In this document: one piece after another, positions 34,929-46,405 of the stretch
How the letters are laid out: the number at the start of each line of letters is the position of its first letter
How positions within the stretch are numbered: position 1 is the stretch's first letter
NCBI GenBank assembly: GCA_037176885.1
Contig: JAWWNJ010000059.1
Coordinates: forward strand, 744,001-808,000
DNA: 64,000 bases
Source: Favolaschia claudopus
Taxonomy: Eukaryota; Basidiomycota; Agaricomycetes; Agaricales; Mycenaceae
Reading direction: 5' to 3'
Program-made: the position numbers and the translations under genes
The notes under the pieces: model-generated
Database searches by the model: none
Told to the model about the DNA's origin: nothing
Seen by the model: the letters and a program-made list of their open reading frames with translations, nothing else

Positions 34929-34937
34929 CGACTAGCA

Positions 34938-37900
34938 CTGATCGCAACACGCTCTATCATAGACTCGGAGTCTATCTTTATTTTATTAGATGTTCGGCAA
35001 TCTCAAGGCACGCGGTACTTCGCGTTGATTGGTTTAACGAACTATCATCCGCACTGTTCATGCGGACATTTCCACTTCTCCGACGCTCGTTTGGTGCAGT
35101 TTATGTTCTCCACATTTGATGGAACATACTTTGCATTTCAGAGTCCTTGTTTATGGCGTCGGGATGATCGGTGTTTTATGCATTCCTCTCATCCTTCTCC
35201 CTTCCCATTCTCTCCGCTGGACGGACGAATCGGCCTCACCAAATCTCCCGCGCACATTGTATTCACGCCATTCTATCCCGCATCTTTCTCATTATTCCTT
35301 CTGTCAAACCGTCACACATTACATGACATTATCATCATTCCCGTCAGGTCTTTGTCTCACTGGACACATTCTCCATTTCATTCAATTTTTTCACCTGTCC
35401 ATTCATCTTTATCCACCTTCCTCTGGTAGCCCTCATCGACGGTGCACTACTCCTCCTCATCCTCATCTGTGCCGTCTTCAATTGTGCATCCTCAGCCTCT
35501 CGCGTGCCTGTCTCAGACAGTGCACTGCTCATCATCATTCATGCGGACGCGCACTCATCTTCATCGCGGACGCGCGCCTTCATCATCTATCTCTGCTGCT
35601 ACCCGTCTAGGACGGCGCACAGTTCATCATCCATGCGGACGCGCACTCATCTTCATCGCGGACACGCGCCTTCATCATCTATCTGCTGCTACCCGTCCAG
35701 GACGGCGCACAGTATTCCGTGCGGACGCGCTCTCATCTTCATCGCGGACGCGCGCCCTCATCATCTATCTGCTGCTGCTCATCTCAGAAAGCGCACATCT
35801 CTATCCTCTATCCTCTATCCTCTATCTGCCGCTGCTCGCTCAAGACGACCCGCAGCTCTATTCTCCATCCTCTATCTGCTGCCATTGATCCTAGTAGACG
35901 AAGCGCACCCTTCTACCATTTACCTATTTCGGCTACTGCCGAGACCTCATCCTCTACATTTTCAGGGTCTTTCCCCAGACTCCGCACACCTCATCCGGCC
36001 TCTCTCTTGCGCACAAGAACTTCAACACTGCGCTGTAACCGACTCGCCGAACATGGCACATTTTTGGTCTCGTTTATCTCTGATTCGGCGCCCTGGTGCC
36101 ACTGAGAAGCGGCTCGCAATGCTTTCCTCGCCATTTTTAGCTCACACTAACTGTTTTTCTAACACCGAAGTACTCTGGCACCAACTCGGTGGAGGGCTCC
36201 GCAAAACCAATCAATTCTGGACGTGGTGCGTCTCTACTTATCTAGTTCCCATTCTCTCCTTCTCTTTTTTCTTCACTTCCGATCTTGGGCGATTTGGGTC
36301 TATCATGCCGACATTCATCGAGACGGCACTTCTCGTTTATTGTTGCTCTCAATTTTTAGCGGTTTAAGGCTACTATACGGGCTCAACGGAGATGACTCCG
36401 TCGGGACGTTTATGTTGCTGGCCCATGTTACGCTCAGCGCGTCCTTTACAATGTTGAGCTCCGTGTGGCTATTCTGATTTGCTTATGCGGAACTTCCTTT
36501 CTCTCAGCCATTGCCCCATGCCTCAGAGGAGATATCTTCTCGTTGAGGTAGTCGGTGTTCTGGGCTATGTCGGCCTGCCGCATTTTCGGCGTCCAGCCTC
36601 TCCTTGGCGAATTTGCCGTTGTCGCCGAGGTATCTTGCGTTCCGTGCATTGTCTCGCGCATTCAGTATCTTGGGGATCGCTTTGAACATCGCTTCCTCCG
36701 CCTCTCTCTCCAGAGGTAGACCCTCCGTGGTTTCCTTTACACCTTTACACTCGCTTCGACTGTAATACCTTGGTCGAGACTGTCTAGTTTCGCAAGGCAT
36801 TTTTGTGCTCAGCACATTTTTTTGATGTTCGGTCGCCTACGGGTTCATTCTCATTTTCCGGGATCTTTTTGCGTAGCAATCGCTTGCTGGTCGATGTTAC
36901 CTCTGACACGATGGTCAGGTTATCGATATCGCATTCGGTTACATCTAGTTTAATTCTTCTGAACATTGTTTCTTGCGGACCGTCAGCGGGTTGATGCAGC
37001 TGTTACGTCGAGGCGGATTGCTTCACGATTCTGGACCTTTTCATTGTCTGCACCTCCGCTTTCTTGTAAATAGCGAGTGGGACAGACTCACCTCCGGCGG
37101 CACTATTGGCCTCATACCACGAGTCCTGACTTTCATGCCGCTGTGGTCTACACTCCGCAACGTTCGACTTTGCGATGTAGCCAGTGTTAACATGCTCATA
37201 GCCGACATGTTCGCACCATCCAATTTTGTGTCGGTTGACCTTCGCGCTTGGTTCAAAATTGTAATATCCGAGACGTCCCTTTCACTCTGTTCTCATGATG
37301 TCCTCTTTTCATTCTCTATCTTCATTGCAGAACATGCTTTCCCGGGGCATGAACATCGCTCTCATTGCCTCGAGAACCCGGCATTTACTGCTAGCAACAG
37401 GCGATCATCGTTGTTCGATCTCCTTCTTCCCTCGGGACCAATCTTTCATTATGGAGATCTGTCTCCTCCTCTGACCTCCCGCAATTACACACCCACTCGG
37501 CTTCAAGCCTATCTACACCTATTTTGGCTAGCATCTGGTCGCGAAACATCGGTTTCTGCTTGACTTCATCGCCTCCCGGCATCACCTAATAACGATGCTG
37601 ACTGACCTCTTCATATCCTATTAATCCTTCAGGCTAAGGGTCTGCAATCGTCGCTCATAGGCTGCGCTCACCAGTTCGTGACTTCGGTTTATACTTTCGC
37701 AACAACGGATTGGTCCCGCGGCACGCTGCCTCGTTCATTTAACATATGCTTCCCGACTCCGACAATATCATACATCCTCCTCACATTTCCTCTGCCTCAA
37801 GCCTATTACCAGGGCAGCTCGCGGTAAAATTTGCCCGCTATGTCGATGCTTTTGTTTTCGAGAGCTTCGATCGCAACCGTCAAGGCATTTCTAGATCTTG

Positions 37901-39662
37901 GCCTTACGTGGAAGTCAGGTTCAAACATTTCGAAGCCGAGCCTTCTCACAAGAATGATCCTCCCATCTGCAATGCTGATCTCAGTCCGCGATGCACTCAT
38001 TCATGTACATCACATTCCCTCTGGTCCACTTGGTCCTTTCCGACCTGGCTTAACTTGCTGACCAACATCTATGTCCTCCTCTTTCGATCACTTCGCATTC
38101 TATCGTTTCCGGGGATCAATCATTGCTCATTGTCGGCTAGATCTCCCAGTTGCCTCAGTAGATACTCTATAGGGCCTCTCAGCCTGCCGAAGATACAGCT
38201 TCCTCCCATCTACTTCTTGCATTCATCCGCCTCTCCCTTCAACATCTGCATCGCTGGCGGCTGCCTTGTACATAGTAACCGAACAATAACCGAATTGTTG
38301 TCAAGATTTTGTTCGCCGGTATTGACGCATTCATATCTAACAGGGACGGCATAGCATTCATTCCCCTCGTCTACTGACCCTACCAGTATCACGCATCGTT
38401 TGACGCTGATCCATCTCTGTTTTTCCATCCCTCAGCTTTTTTGGGGACCTCGTTCCGTTCCTCGCCCTCGCGCGAGTCTTCGACTCTTAGAGCTTCGCTC
38501 CATTGGGTCGCTCTGGGTCTCATTCCGACCCTCGGTGTCCTTTGCGTACGGTTTGGCCGTGCCTGCAGCCCACGCGGAGCGCCGGAGACGAAAGATCGCT
38601 TCCGGCCCCAGCCGCGTCGGTCTGGGCGGCCATTCCCCGCACACACCCCAAAGACCATCTCCTTCCCTTCATCTCCTACAAATCCGACGAGTACGTCGAC
38701 CTAAGTACCTTGCTCGTCTGCGGACCGTCAGATTATTCGTTGACGCCCGGTACGATCTCGGATCAAGGATATTCCCTCACCGGAAGCGGGAAGATATGCG
38801 AAAGGAGGAGGGGGTGGCTCATGAGGGCAGCTTATGCACAGCTGTTACTCTGACGCTGAAGTACAAAAACTCTTTCTTGCTTTCCTACCATCATCGACCT
38901 GGCAGCGCTCAATCTCACATATGTTTTCTGGGTCAGCGCCTCCCACTGGTAGACGCAAGTCCAGACGCGATGCTGCTTCGAATCCACGGAAACTGGGGAA
39001 AACATGTTAAAAATAGTCGTCTTTCGTTGGAGCTCCATCTAGCGGCTTCTCAAGCTTCGATGTTTGCTTTCTCTCGGCGCCGATTCAGTGGCGTCGCCCG
39101 TTTCTTGCATGTTATAACGATGTTTCCCAATCTACAAGTCTCAGAGGACTTCTCTCAGCTAGCGCTCTCACCGTCTCAACAATCGCTGTCTACAGCTTTG
39201 GAATTCCCTGAGAATCTATCTGCAAACTCGAGTACTTGGACGCAAACTATGGACGATATGACACTTTCTGCACACCCAGGATTGCCGACTACACCTTCCA
39301 CACTGAAATCTACACCTGGAAACTCGCCGTTACTCCTCCAAGTACTTTGTCATTCACTCAAATGCCGGCGCTGCACCTTACAATACACTAGCATTGCGGC
39401 CGTCTACAGGGTGGTAATCAGGCCTATATTGCCCTCATGATGGAAAGAAATATTTTGCAAGGACAACTAGCAGAGTCTCGGTGCGTTCATTGACTCGACT
39501 TGTATCTTTTTAGCTCTTGAACATTACTCTTAGGGATAACTACCAGTCGCTTCTGGCTCGTGTGCATCCAGAATCACCACCGTTGTCGATATCTGACCCT
39601 CAATATGTGAACACGTTCTAATTTCAGATCAATTTAATCCAAGTGCCTTCCTCTCGCGTTCT
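34938..39662. other. Pyrimidine-rich region without recognisable genes
   Basis: The plus strand is strongly enriched in C and T over nearly 5 kb, which produces many overlapping open frames (the longest 346 codons at 38400-39440 and 287 codons at 35504-36367). None gives a protein I recognise, and each is accompanied by open frames in other phases, so I treat them as compositional. 36.5-37 kb and 37.8-38 kb also have minus-strand frames with charged, helix-like composition, likewise unrecognised. A decayed large gene cannot be excluded. Confidence 0.4.
35537..35800. repeat. Minisatellite, about three 86-96 bp units
   Basis: Three successive units begin TGCGGACGCGCACTCATCTT (35537, 35635 and 35720 approximately; the third has CTCTCATCTT) and continue through catcgcggac-cgcgcc, catcatctatct and gacggcgcaca. 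The first unit is about 10 bp longer. All three stay open in one plus frame, but the peptide is low in information (repeated SSSRTRA). Confidence 0.75.
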
Positions 39663-39832
39663 GTGCAATTTAGTTACAAACACCCATTCAAACGTAATGC
39701 AAAGCATTCCCGAATTTTTTTCCAATCCAAAGTTGAAGAAATTTATCATGGGTCTTCATTAAGGCTTACTCAAGGGCCGGGCCGTTTGGAGCTTCCTAGC
39801 ATTGATTTTGATGAGCCGCAAGTCTCAATCAT

Positions 39833-40216
39833 ATGGCAGGGGCCGAGATACTAGTAGTCCCTGAATCGCCCGGGACATACGCAGCGAAACTACACGTGGA
39901 TGTAGGCGACCACGCGCAACCCAAAGGGCTTGTGAAAAAGGTGGATTTCATGGCTGAGGTGCCGAGGGTGCTCAAGCTCGCCGTGAATTACGTGTCCGGC
40001 ACGAAGCCCTATATCTATCAGGCAAGTCCACAACCAGTCCACTGGTCAACTTACAGAGCGCGCTAACGTACTTTCCCCGTTTCTTATTCCCTTTTTTTTT
40101 TTTTTTTTTTCTTACAGTGGTACAACCCTACGACACTGAAACTCTTCGGTTCCGATGGAAATGAAACGGAAGTGGACGAAATGCTCTACAACGAGGCTAC
40201 CTGGATTTCGTCGTAA
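39833..40216 (+). CDS. Uncharacterised small protein, two exons
   Basis: Exons 39833-40021 and 40118-40216 give 95 residues in one frame, reading ...VLKLAVNYVSGTKPYIYQ / WYNPTTLKLFGSDGNETEVD... to a TAA stop. The intron (96 bp) has a GC donor in the strong context CAG/GCAAGT, a 20-base T run before the acceptor, and ends CTTACAG. The reading across the junction is smooth, with balanced composition and no low-complexity sequence. I do not recognise the family; there is no signal peptide or membrane segment. The ATG at 39833 may be internal, since an overlapping frame (39663-39854) suggests an upstream exon, so this may be the 3' end of a larger gene. Confidence 0.5.
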
Positions 40217-41097
40217 GAGAGAACTGAAGATTAATATTGTACCATATATGTTTTAATCCACAAAGTCTGCTGCCCGCGACGGACTGCGACGAAGCTGTCT
40301 GTGGAGGTCGAATGGTTCCTGTATGATCTGAGTGACAGTCAGAGAAAGGCGATTTTCTGATGCCGAAGGCAACTTGGGATTATTCAATTCAATTTGCGTG
40401 CGGCGATATAAGGCATAGGTCTCGGGAGAGGCCTCAGGGTATGCCTTTTCGCAGAGTATGCCCCTGGACAGAGATAACGGCAGCCCAAAATCACGTGTTT
40501 CGTGGGAAATTACTGTATCGGGCGTGAGATATGCTGACATACTCCGTAAAAATGTATATTCAGGGTAAAAAGGTGGCATGCATTATGCCATATGGGAGAG
40601 TTATGCCTTATGCCCCCTGATTCACTGCAAACGAAGTTGGTGCGGCCGAAAAAGTATGCCCTACTGGGGAGTATGCCTTTTGGCAAGTATGCCTTAAGGC
40701 AGTGACGACTGTAGAATCATTCCGGGTGCTACAAATGCTCGCAAAGGCGCTCGAAAGCCTCCCGAGGAACGCAAAGGCAAGCCCAAAGCTTCAACGACAC
40801 GGCGCGAGGCGCTCTTCAGTGGTGTCAAGAGCATACGTGTGCCGCAAGTCCCTGCCACGGAGCGCTCAAAGGACCTGCGGACTGCACATCAGAAGGCTAA
40901 ATCCTACCCTGGGTATGTTTTTTCTCTGTCTAATACGTATGTTTCCAGAGCTAAGTTGTTCGAAGGCCAAGAAGATCGTTGAAACGTATCCTTTCGACCT
41001 CGAGGCTCTCAATTCCGGTGATTCCCTCTACGCGCGCAAAATTGCATCAGCCGTAGCAGAGCAGCCTGCGGCCGAGGTCCACCTTCATGATGACCAT

Positions 41098-41735
41098 TAG
41101 GCTCGTAACCAGCCTGCCTACGATTTGCAACGATTTTTATAATTGGTTGTGGTCGTTGCCGTAGGCAGGCTGGTACTTCTCGGGTGCCGCCAGAGGGCGG
41201 GGCCGGAGTTTGAATTTTTGAGTGGTGCCGAGTGACCGGCACCTTGTGACCTTTTGTGACTCAGGCAGACTGCACTCAACATTTTCTATCTTGCTTGCCA
41301 CCAGGAATATTCACAAGTGTACCTAGGAATATAGAATATTAGTATAGAAACGCATCCCTGGCATCGAGATGAGTTAAATGCGAATTTATTGCCAGAGAAG
41401 GAGTGGAATACGACTCCTATCAAGATATTTCAAACTCCGGCCCCGCCCTTTGGCGGCGCCCGAGAAGTACCAGCCTACCTACGACAACGACCACACCCAA
41501 ATGTAAAAAGGGGCGCTCAATTCTCAGCTCGTCGGCTCGTCTCGTCCCAGAAACTATTTAATTGCATGATGAGCTGATGAGCTGCTAATCCCACTCCGCA
41601 TTTCTCTCCACTTCCCATCAAATTTCGATCCCCTCATCAAGAAATCGATATTTTACGGACGAGACGAGCTGACGAGCTAAGAATTGAGCGCGCCTAAAAT
41701 CGTTGCAACTCGTAGGTAGGCTGGTCACGAGCCTA
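41098..41735. mobile_element. Mutator-type MITE, copy 3 (9-bp duplication)
   Basis: Inverted repeats of more than 150 bp begin TAGGCTCGTAACCAGCCTGC; the right end is ...CTGGTCACGAGCCTA. The 9-bp duplication gatgaccat is perfect (41089-41097, 41736-41744). The right arm is split by the small element at 41510-41694. The inner arm block (GTACTTCTCGGG...CCGGAGTTTGAA) is shared with copy 1 at 16440-16490, including its inverted partner. Confidence 0.92.
41510..41694. mobile_element. Small nested MITE (185 bp)
   Basis: Inverted arms of about 35 bp: left GGGGCGCTCAATTCTCAGCT, right the near reverse complement ending GAATTGAGCGCGCC. It sits within the right arm of the Mutator-type MITE: the arm reads acaacgaccacacccaaatg before it and atcgttgcaactcgtaggta after it. 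The duplication is short and ambiguous (TAAAA-like), so the superfamily is open. Confidence 0.8.
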
Positions 41736-41877
41736 GATGACCATGCCATACCTCTGGTGAGTGATACTTTCGTTATTCATTTCGACAACTAATCCAAACT
41801 AGGGATCTCTGCCTCTGCATCTCGTTTCGACACCACCGACCTCCGCAACCACAGCAGATCAGGTTGTCGACTAACAT

Positions 41878-42588
41878 ATGTCGTCGCCGTCGCTCTCTCC
41901 CCCTCCATCTTTGCTACCATCCACCATCTCTACCGCTCCCTCCACTGCCTCAGACTCTGCGACCAACGATGTTGTTCCGACCCGCACCTTGGTTCTCGCC
42001 GGGGGGAAGGTCCTTGTCTTTCGTGAGGCCGATATACCAGATCCACCCGCCGTTAGCTACGCCCATCGCGGCATTGACTACCTGGTGTTGGAATGGGATG
42101 ACAGCTCACCCGGCTGGCAGGGGACGTCTCCGCTCGTAATCAAGGGCATCCCCATTGCTATCAAGTACTGGCGACGCGTGTACGCATATTGGAAAGGTTC
42201 CTATATAAGAAAATCTGGTGCGAATGGAAGGTGTGTTTCTTGCTTATCACCTGCGTCTTCTTTACTTATCCCTCTAACGGATGCTTGTTGCAGCTATCAA
42301 ATCGTATTCGACCGTCGAAGAATTCTGGGCCAACTACTCCGTTACAACCAAGGACGACAAGCGGCAGCGAATGAAATATACCCCGCTCCTCAAAAGACTC
42401 GCTCAAGAACGGCAGGGCGTGTTGCCGCCACTGCTCTTCAAGCACTCACCCCCGAGCAATTGACTTATCGCAAAGGCTCAAATCTGTATGTATTGACCCA
42501 AGATCGTAAAATAGCTGCGCGCTATCGGGAAGTCAAAGGATTGAGCATTGGCACGGAGGAGGAGGGAGACAGCGAGGATGACGATTAG
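41878..42588 (+). pseudogene. Uncharacterised basidiomycete protein, frameshifted
   Basis: The N-terminal part (41878-42197) is serine/proline-rich and then reads GIDYLVLEWDDSSPGWQG and IPIAIKYWRRVYAYWKGS. A shifted frame gives KKIWCEWK, then another gives AIKSYSTVEEFWANYSVTTK ... KRMKYTPLLKRLAQERQ-like sequence, and the last part reads LTPEQLTYRKGSNLYVLTQD to an acidic C-terminus (TEEEGDSEDDD). A possible intron (gtgtgt...ttgcag) lies at 42231-42293. At least two frame changes are needed beyond any intron. Proteins with this order of blocks are, from memory, common uncharacterised ORFs in transposon-rich agaricomycetes; no function can be assigned. Confidence 0.55.
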
Positions 42589-43062
42589 ATACATTTCATT
42601 TTCAATATAAGTCTTTACATTCTATTGAATTCAGGTTGCGCGTGAACCGAGGATCAATAAGAAAACTAAATGCAATGACATGTTCTACCACATGCGTAGC
42701 ACATGACTGTTGGAGGTCGATCAGGATTGAGATAGTCCTCGCGACGTTCAGAGGGCTCATCGGCGTAAGAAATGAGGTACTTGACGATGGTGAGGTTATC
42801 GGTGCTCCAGCCACCCCAGCCACCCAGTCGCAAATGCGAATCAGACCCCACCGGCAACAAGTATACAGCCATTGGCATCCACCCCGCCGAAACGAGTGAG
42901 TACCACGAGATTGTTTCTAAACATTTCTAATAGTAGATACAGCAGTTCCGGAAATTCTTGCCGTAGAGTAGAAGTGTGACATAAAATTAAATTAATTCAT
43001 AATATTCTGAAAAACTCGTCTGGCCCCATACTGCTCTCTAAAACACCCATAGACGGATTTTA
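42589..43062. other. No recognisable gene
   Basis: Between the frameshifted gene and the next element only short overlapping frames occur. A possible minus-strand coding block (42666-42878, LRLGGWGGWSTDNLTIVKYLIS) has a protein-like composition but no recognisable partner. Confidence 0.4.
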
Positions 43063-43652
43063 AACTCGCGCCGGGAACTTTGTCACAAATGTGACGCTGT
43101 CACCAGTTCCCGGCGGTTCCCACGCACCGGCCCTTTGATGGATCGTCTTGCCTGTATCAGAGAAGGGCCGGAAAGGCCTCGCGGCAAGCGCTGGCACCAC
43201 GCAGTGGGCCTCCGCGGCGAGCGGGAAGCCCCGCGCAGCGGTCGGGGTCTGGGGTGGAAAACCCCAGCCGTCCGGGCCGGCGCCCGAAATCTAAGTTCAA
43301 CATGTATTTAACATGAAAAATTCATTCAAGACCGAAAACTGTACGGAGGGAATCGGAAGCTTTTGATCTGTTTCAAGTGAATTCACAGTCAAATTGCCAT
43401 TCTCGTCAAGCGGCAGCTCCACGCAGTGGTGCGCCGCAAAAATTGACGAGGATGTCAATTCGGCTGGGAGTTCACTTTAAACAGGGAAAAAGCTGGAGGA
43501 AAAAAAAAAAAACCTACACGGAAACAAAGGTTCTGTTTCAGGAAAACCGGTTTGCCCCAGCGAAGAGCACCACACTAAGTACGCACTTGCAGAAGAGGCT
43601 GCGAGTATGGGAACGGTGATGTCACATGTGACAAAAGTTCCCGGCGCAGGTT
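43063..43652. mobile_element. TA-flanked inverted-repeat element
   Basis: Inverted arms begin AACTCGCGCCGGGAACTTTG; the right arm ends ...CCCGGCGCAGGTT. TA flanks both (43061-43062, 43653-43654). Both arms carry the inner palindrome GTCACAxATGTGAC. The interior (43120-43300) is markedly GC-rich compared with its surroundings. Length 590 bp; it lies just upstream of the SET gene and may affect its promoter. Confidence 0.7.
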
Positions 43653-43774
43653 TAATGTCCCTGGTGGACTGACTTTTTCGCACGCCCCCACAGACGTGTT
43701 CGCATCTCGTGACTTTGCTCCCTCCTTGTCCGCACTGCGCACGCCCCCTGATGCCCTGCTTTCGGAGCACGGCA

Positions 43775-45279
43775 ATGCCGACTAGCGCTGGGGTTCTATC
43801 CCGGGATGACGATTTCATCTCTCATCTTTTTATTGAAAAGCTCAGTGGATTGTCCGTCCGCAAAATGAACAGCATGACACGCCTGCCCCGGGTGCCGACG
43901 AAAGAACTGGAAAGGGTAATCGCAAAAGTATTCTCGTGTCTGTTGGCCGCGTTACCCACCTTACGAGGATTTAATCAGCTCTCGCTTCACAGCAACCCGC
44001 TGCCCAGTCGGGATCAGCTGGAGGTCGATTTCCTGTCGTATGTTCTGAATCTCGAGGATTGTTCGTCGTTTGCAACGGGCTTTCCAGTTTACCCTCCATC
44101 CGATCTCATGTCCTGGGCTACACAAAGCAACAGGTTGCTGTGTTTGCCGTGTACGTCTTTATGATTCCTCTCTGACTTGACTCTACTTGTTGATTTCTTT
44201 TGAAGGCATACATCTCGTTACCTTTGTCTCCTCCACCCTTCAAGCTCCGTTACGGTGGTTGAAACCCCCGCATACTCGGGATACACAGGGTTGCCCGAAC
44301 TTGGCGTGATAGCCCGAAATTCGCTTTCTCCTGGGACCGTGATTCCGGGGCTCGAAGGCTCTATGGCTTGCCTCACCCCCAATGAGATCGATCAGCTTGG
44401 GAGAGAAAAGCTCGGGGAAGTTGCCAGGGACTTCAGTATCATGAACTCCCAACACAATAATAAGAGTTACCTTGTTCTAGGCCCCGCTCGCTTTGTCAAT
44501 GTGCGTCCTATTTTCTTTGAACTGGTGTCCAATTAGTTGACTGGTCCCTAGCACGATTGCTTGAATAATTGTGAACTATTTCGCCAAGGTAAAACTATTT
44601 GTGTCAGAGTCTTGCGGACAATCGCAATAGGAGATGAAATTACTGTCTATTACGGAGAAGACTACTGTGCGTGAGTGACACACTATTCCGTGCTCTGAGA
44701 CTAACAAGCGCTTTAGTCGGGGACGGCAATCAGCATTGTTTATGCGGGACTTGCAAGGAGCAAGGAGCTGGAGGATACGCGGAGGCCAGACTGTCCATTG
44801 AGGCAGTAAAGACCGCGAAGAGCAGCTGTTCATTGGAAAGTCAACCGTCGAGAATTGCATCGCTCAAGGACGACGGCACTGTTATATTTGATAATGCTTC
44901 GCGTGACCCGTGTGTCGGCAAGCTGCGCCGTCGGGTCGCATGGAGTGTTCGAGATCAAGGTAGGTTCTTCTCGCTCTGCAGGACGACTGGGTCACAGCAA
45001 TCTTTTTCGAACCCCAGTGTTTTTCAGTAGCAAGGTGCACTGTCATCTGGATCATTTACTAAATTTGCCATTCAAGACGCCAGTCGACGCGGAAACCCGC
45101 AAAATGTTCGGGCGCATTGCGATGATGATGGATCAGGTTAGGTTTTATACCTGACGACAGCAGCTTGAATCAATTGACATGTTTGGGGTGTAGACCACAG
45201 ATGAGGTTCTGGAATATTTCCTTTGGAAATACTGCCCTCTCAATCTAGCCCCGCCCCAATCTTCGGAGAAAACGTTTTA
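43775..45279 (+). CDS. Set9/Suv4-20-type histone H4K20 methyltransferase-like
   Basis: Set9-class enzymes methylate lysine 20 of histone H4 in chromatin. The N-terminus SRDDDFISHLFIEKLSG ... MTRLPRVPTKELE is the start typical of this family. The first intron ends at 44205 (donor near 44134 or 44139). Exon 2 (44206-44500) holds the beginning of SET: LGVIARNSLSPGTVIPGLEG. Intron 44501-44551 joins ARFVN to HDCLNNCELF, the cofactor-binding NHxC motif. Exon 3 (44552-44666) ends ITVYYGEDY, and intron 44667-44716 joins it to FGDGNQHCLCGTC, the post-SET zinc cysteines. The SET core is intact by inspection. After residue about 300 the C-terminus (exons to about 45279) no longer resembles the family, and further introns there are uncertain. 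A diverged paralogue or a gene with a replaced 3' end is likely. Confidence 0.82.
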
Positions 45280-45288
45280 GAGAGAGTT

Positions 45289-46090
45289 GTTTCACACCAC
45301 TCATGACAACTGTGTGTGAACTTCCTCTGCTTGAGGGTTTCAGTCGGATAATATACGAATGTTTACCGCCCATCTCTAGCTACGGATTGAAGGAGAACCG
45401 TAATGCTATACTTCAGGTTTTCGTTGAAGGTAGAAAGTTAAGTAAAGACTGAACACTGTTCAAGTTGTCTGGATAAATTATCCACTCAATGGTCTTCACC
45501 CGAAATCCCGATCATATTTCAATACAAGGGTGTGGGGAAACCAAAAAAAAATACCTATGGCCTTTAGCAGATACTTGTTACACAACCCAGCAAAGGGGCA
45601 CCCGGCACATGCATCTCATCCTCTGTTGCCCCTGATATCAAATATGTACAGCCAAAGTTGATTGTCCCAAATAGGATGGAGTGCCGGTGGAAAGAATGAT
45701 GTGAACCTTGATGACCGGGATATTTCGAGTGGAAACAACGGCAACAGTTATTTCCAAGTGTATTTGAGCTCCCGGAACCATATTCCCCTTCTGATGCTAG
45801 ACGGCCATCTGAAGAGAGCAGATGTGAGAACTTGAAGTGTGCTGTGAATGATTTGCGGCGAATGTTTAAGTCTCTTTTTTCTCAATCCTTGACACGCGCC
45901 GCACGCCCCCCTTCGGGGCGCGCTCTGCGCCGGCGCGTGCCTTCGGATTTCGAAAAAATTCAGGGTATCTGTACTCTATCATGCTTCCTCCTCTACCGTC
46001 AATGCAAAGACTGTTGGATCTGGCGTCACGGACTTGTAGTTTAGAGTGTGACACGGCGCGACCTATAACAGGTCGTGACCGTGTGACCAC
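45289..46090. repeat. Duplicated gene-free segments
   Basis: 45289-45474 resembles 48393-48568 in the same orientation (shared blocks: TTCAC-CATTCATGACAA, GAGG, TGAAGGAGAACCG-AATGC, GAACACTGTT / GAACCCTGTT). 45585-45790 is the second copy of the dispersed repeat inside TA element b. 45890-45960 is GC-rich. No gene is recognisable. The segment lies between the SET gene and the copia LTR. Confidence 0.6.
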
Positions 46091-46097
46091 GCCTCTC

Positions 46098-46282
46098 ACC
46101 GTCTTTCCACATTCTGGGAGCAGTGAGAGGTAAGCCGTTCATCCTTATTACACTACGCGAGGTACTTATACACATGTAGCTAGTACTCACAGTAGTCTCA
46201 TAGGTGAATAATACCGTCTTTCCACATTCTGGGAGCAGTGAGAGCTAGTACTCACAGTAGTCTCATAGATCTAGTCTTGACA
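46098..46282 (+). repeat. 5' LTR (3' part) of a copia element
   Basis: The block ending ...TAGTCTTGACA (46282) is followed at once by GGTTATGGGCTTTATAGG, which fits a primer-binding site for an initiator-tRNA fragment, and then by the gag leader. Inside the presumed LTR a 32-bp unit (ACCGTCTTTCCACATTCTGG...) is repeated at 46098 and 46213, and a 25-bp unit (AGCTAGTACTCACAGTAGTC...) at 46178 and 46243. The 5' limit of the LTR is not determined because no second LTR was found in the window. Confidence 0.5.
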
Positions 46283-46405
46283 GGTTATGGGCTTTATAGG
46301 TCTATATCTGTGAACTACGCGCTTCCACGACTTCGACGGTCACTTTACTTCACGTTTTCGACGTCTGTCCTTACTTCTGCGCTGGGCGAGTCCCTACGTA
46401 CCATC

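Larger units (their letters stand above)
40740..41770 (+). pseudogene. Uncharacterised gene interrupted by a MITE
   Basis: One frame reads ARKPPEERKGKPKASTTRRE ... KDLRTAHQKAKSYPG to about 40914, followed by a possible short intron (gtatgttt...tttccag, 40915-40950). After it a second frame reads TYPFDLEALNSGDSLYARKIAS ... AEVHLHDDH up to 41097. The frames do not join perfectly, so one indel is likely. The MITE at 41098-41735 follows. Reading across its 9-bp duplication restores HLHDDHAIPL and then a normal splice donor gtgagt (41758). The exon was therefore continuous before insertion. The product is lysine-rich and unrecognised. Confidence 0.45.

Noticed and set aside
35504..36367. 287-codon open frame as a gene
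   Set aside because: Its first half is the translation of the 86-96 bp minisatellite; the rest is C/T-rich and unrecognised.
38400..39440. 346-codon open frame as a gene
   Set aside because: It lies in C/T-rich DNA with open frames in other phases on both strands, low-complexity composition at its start, no recognisable motif and no splice context.
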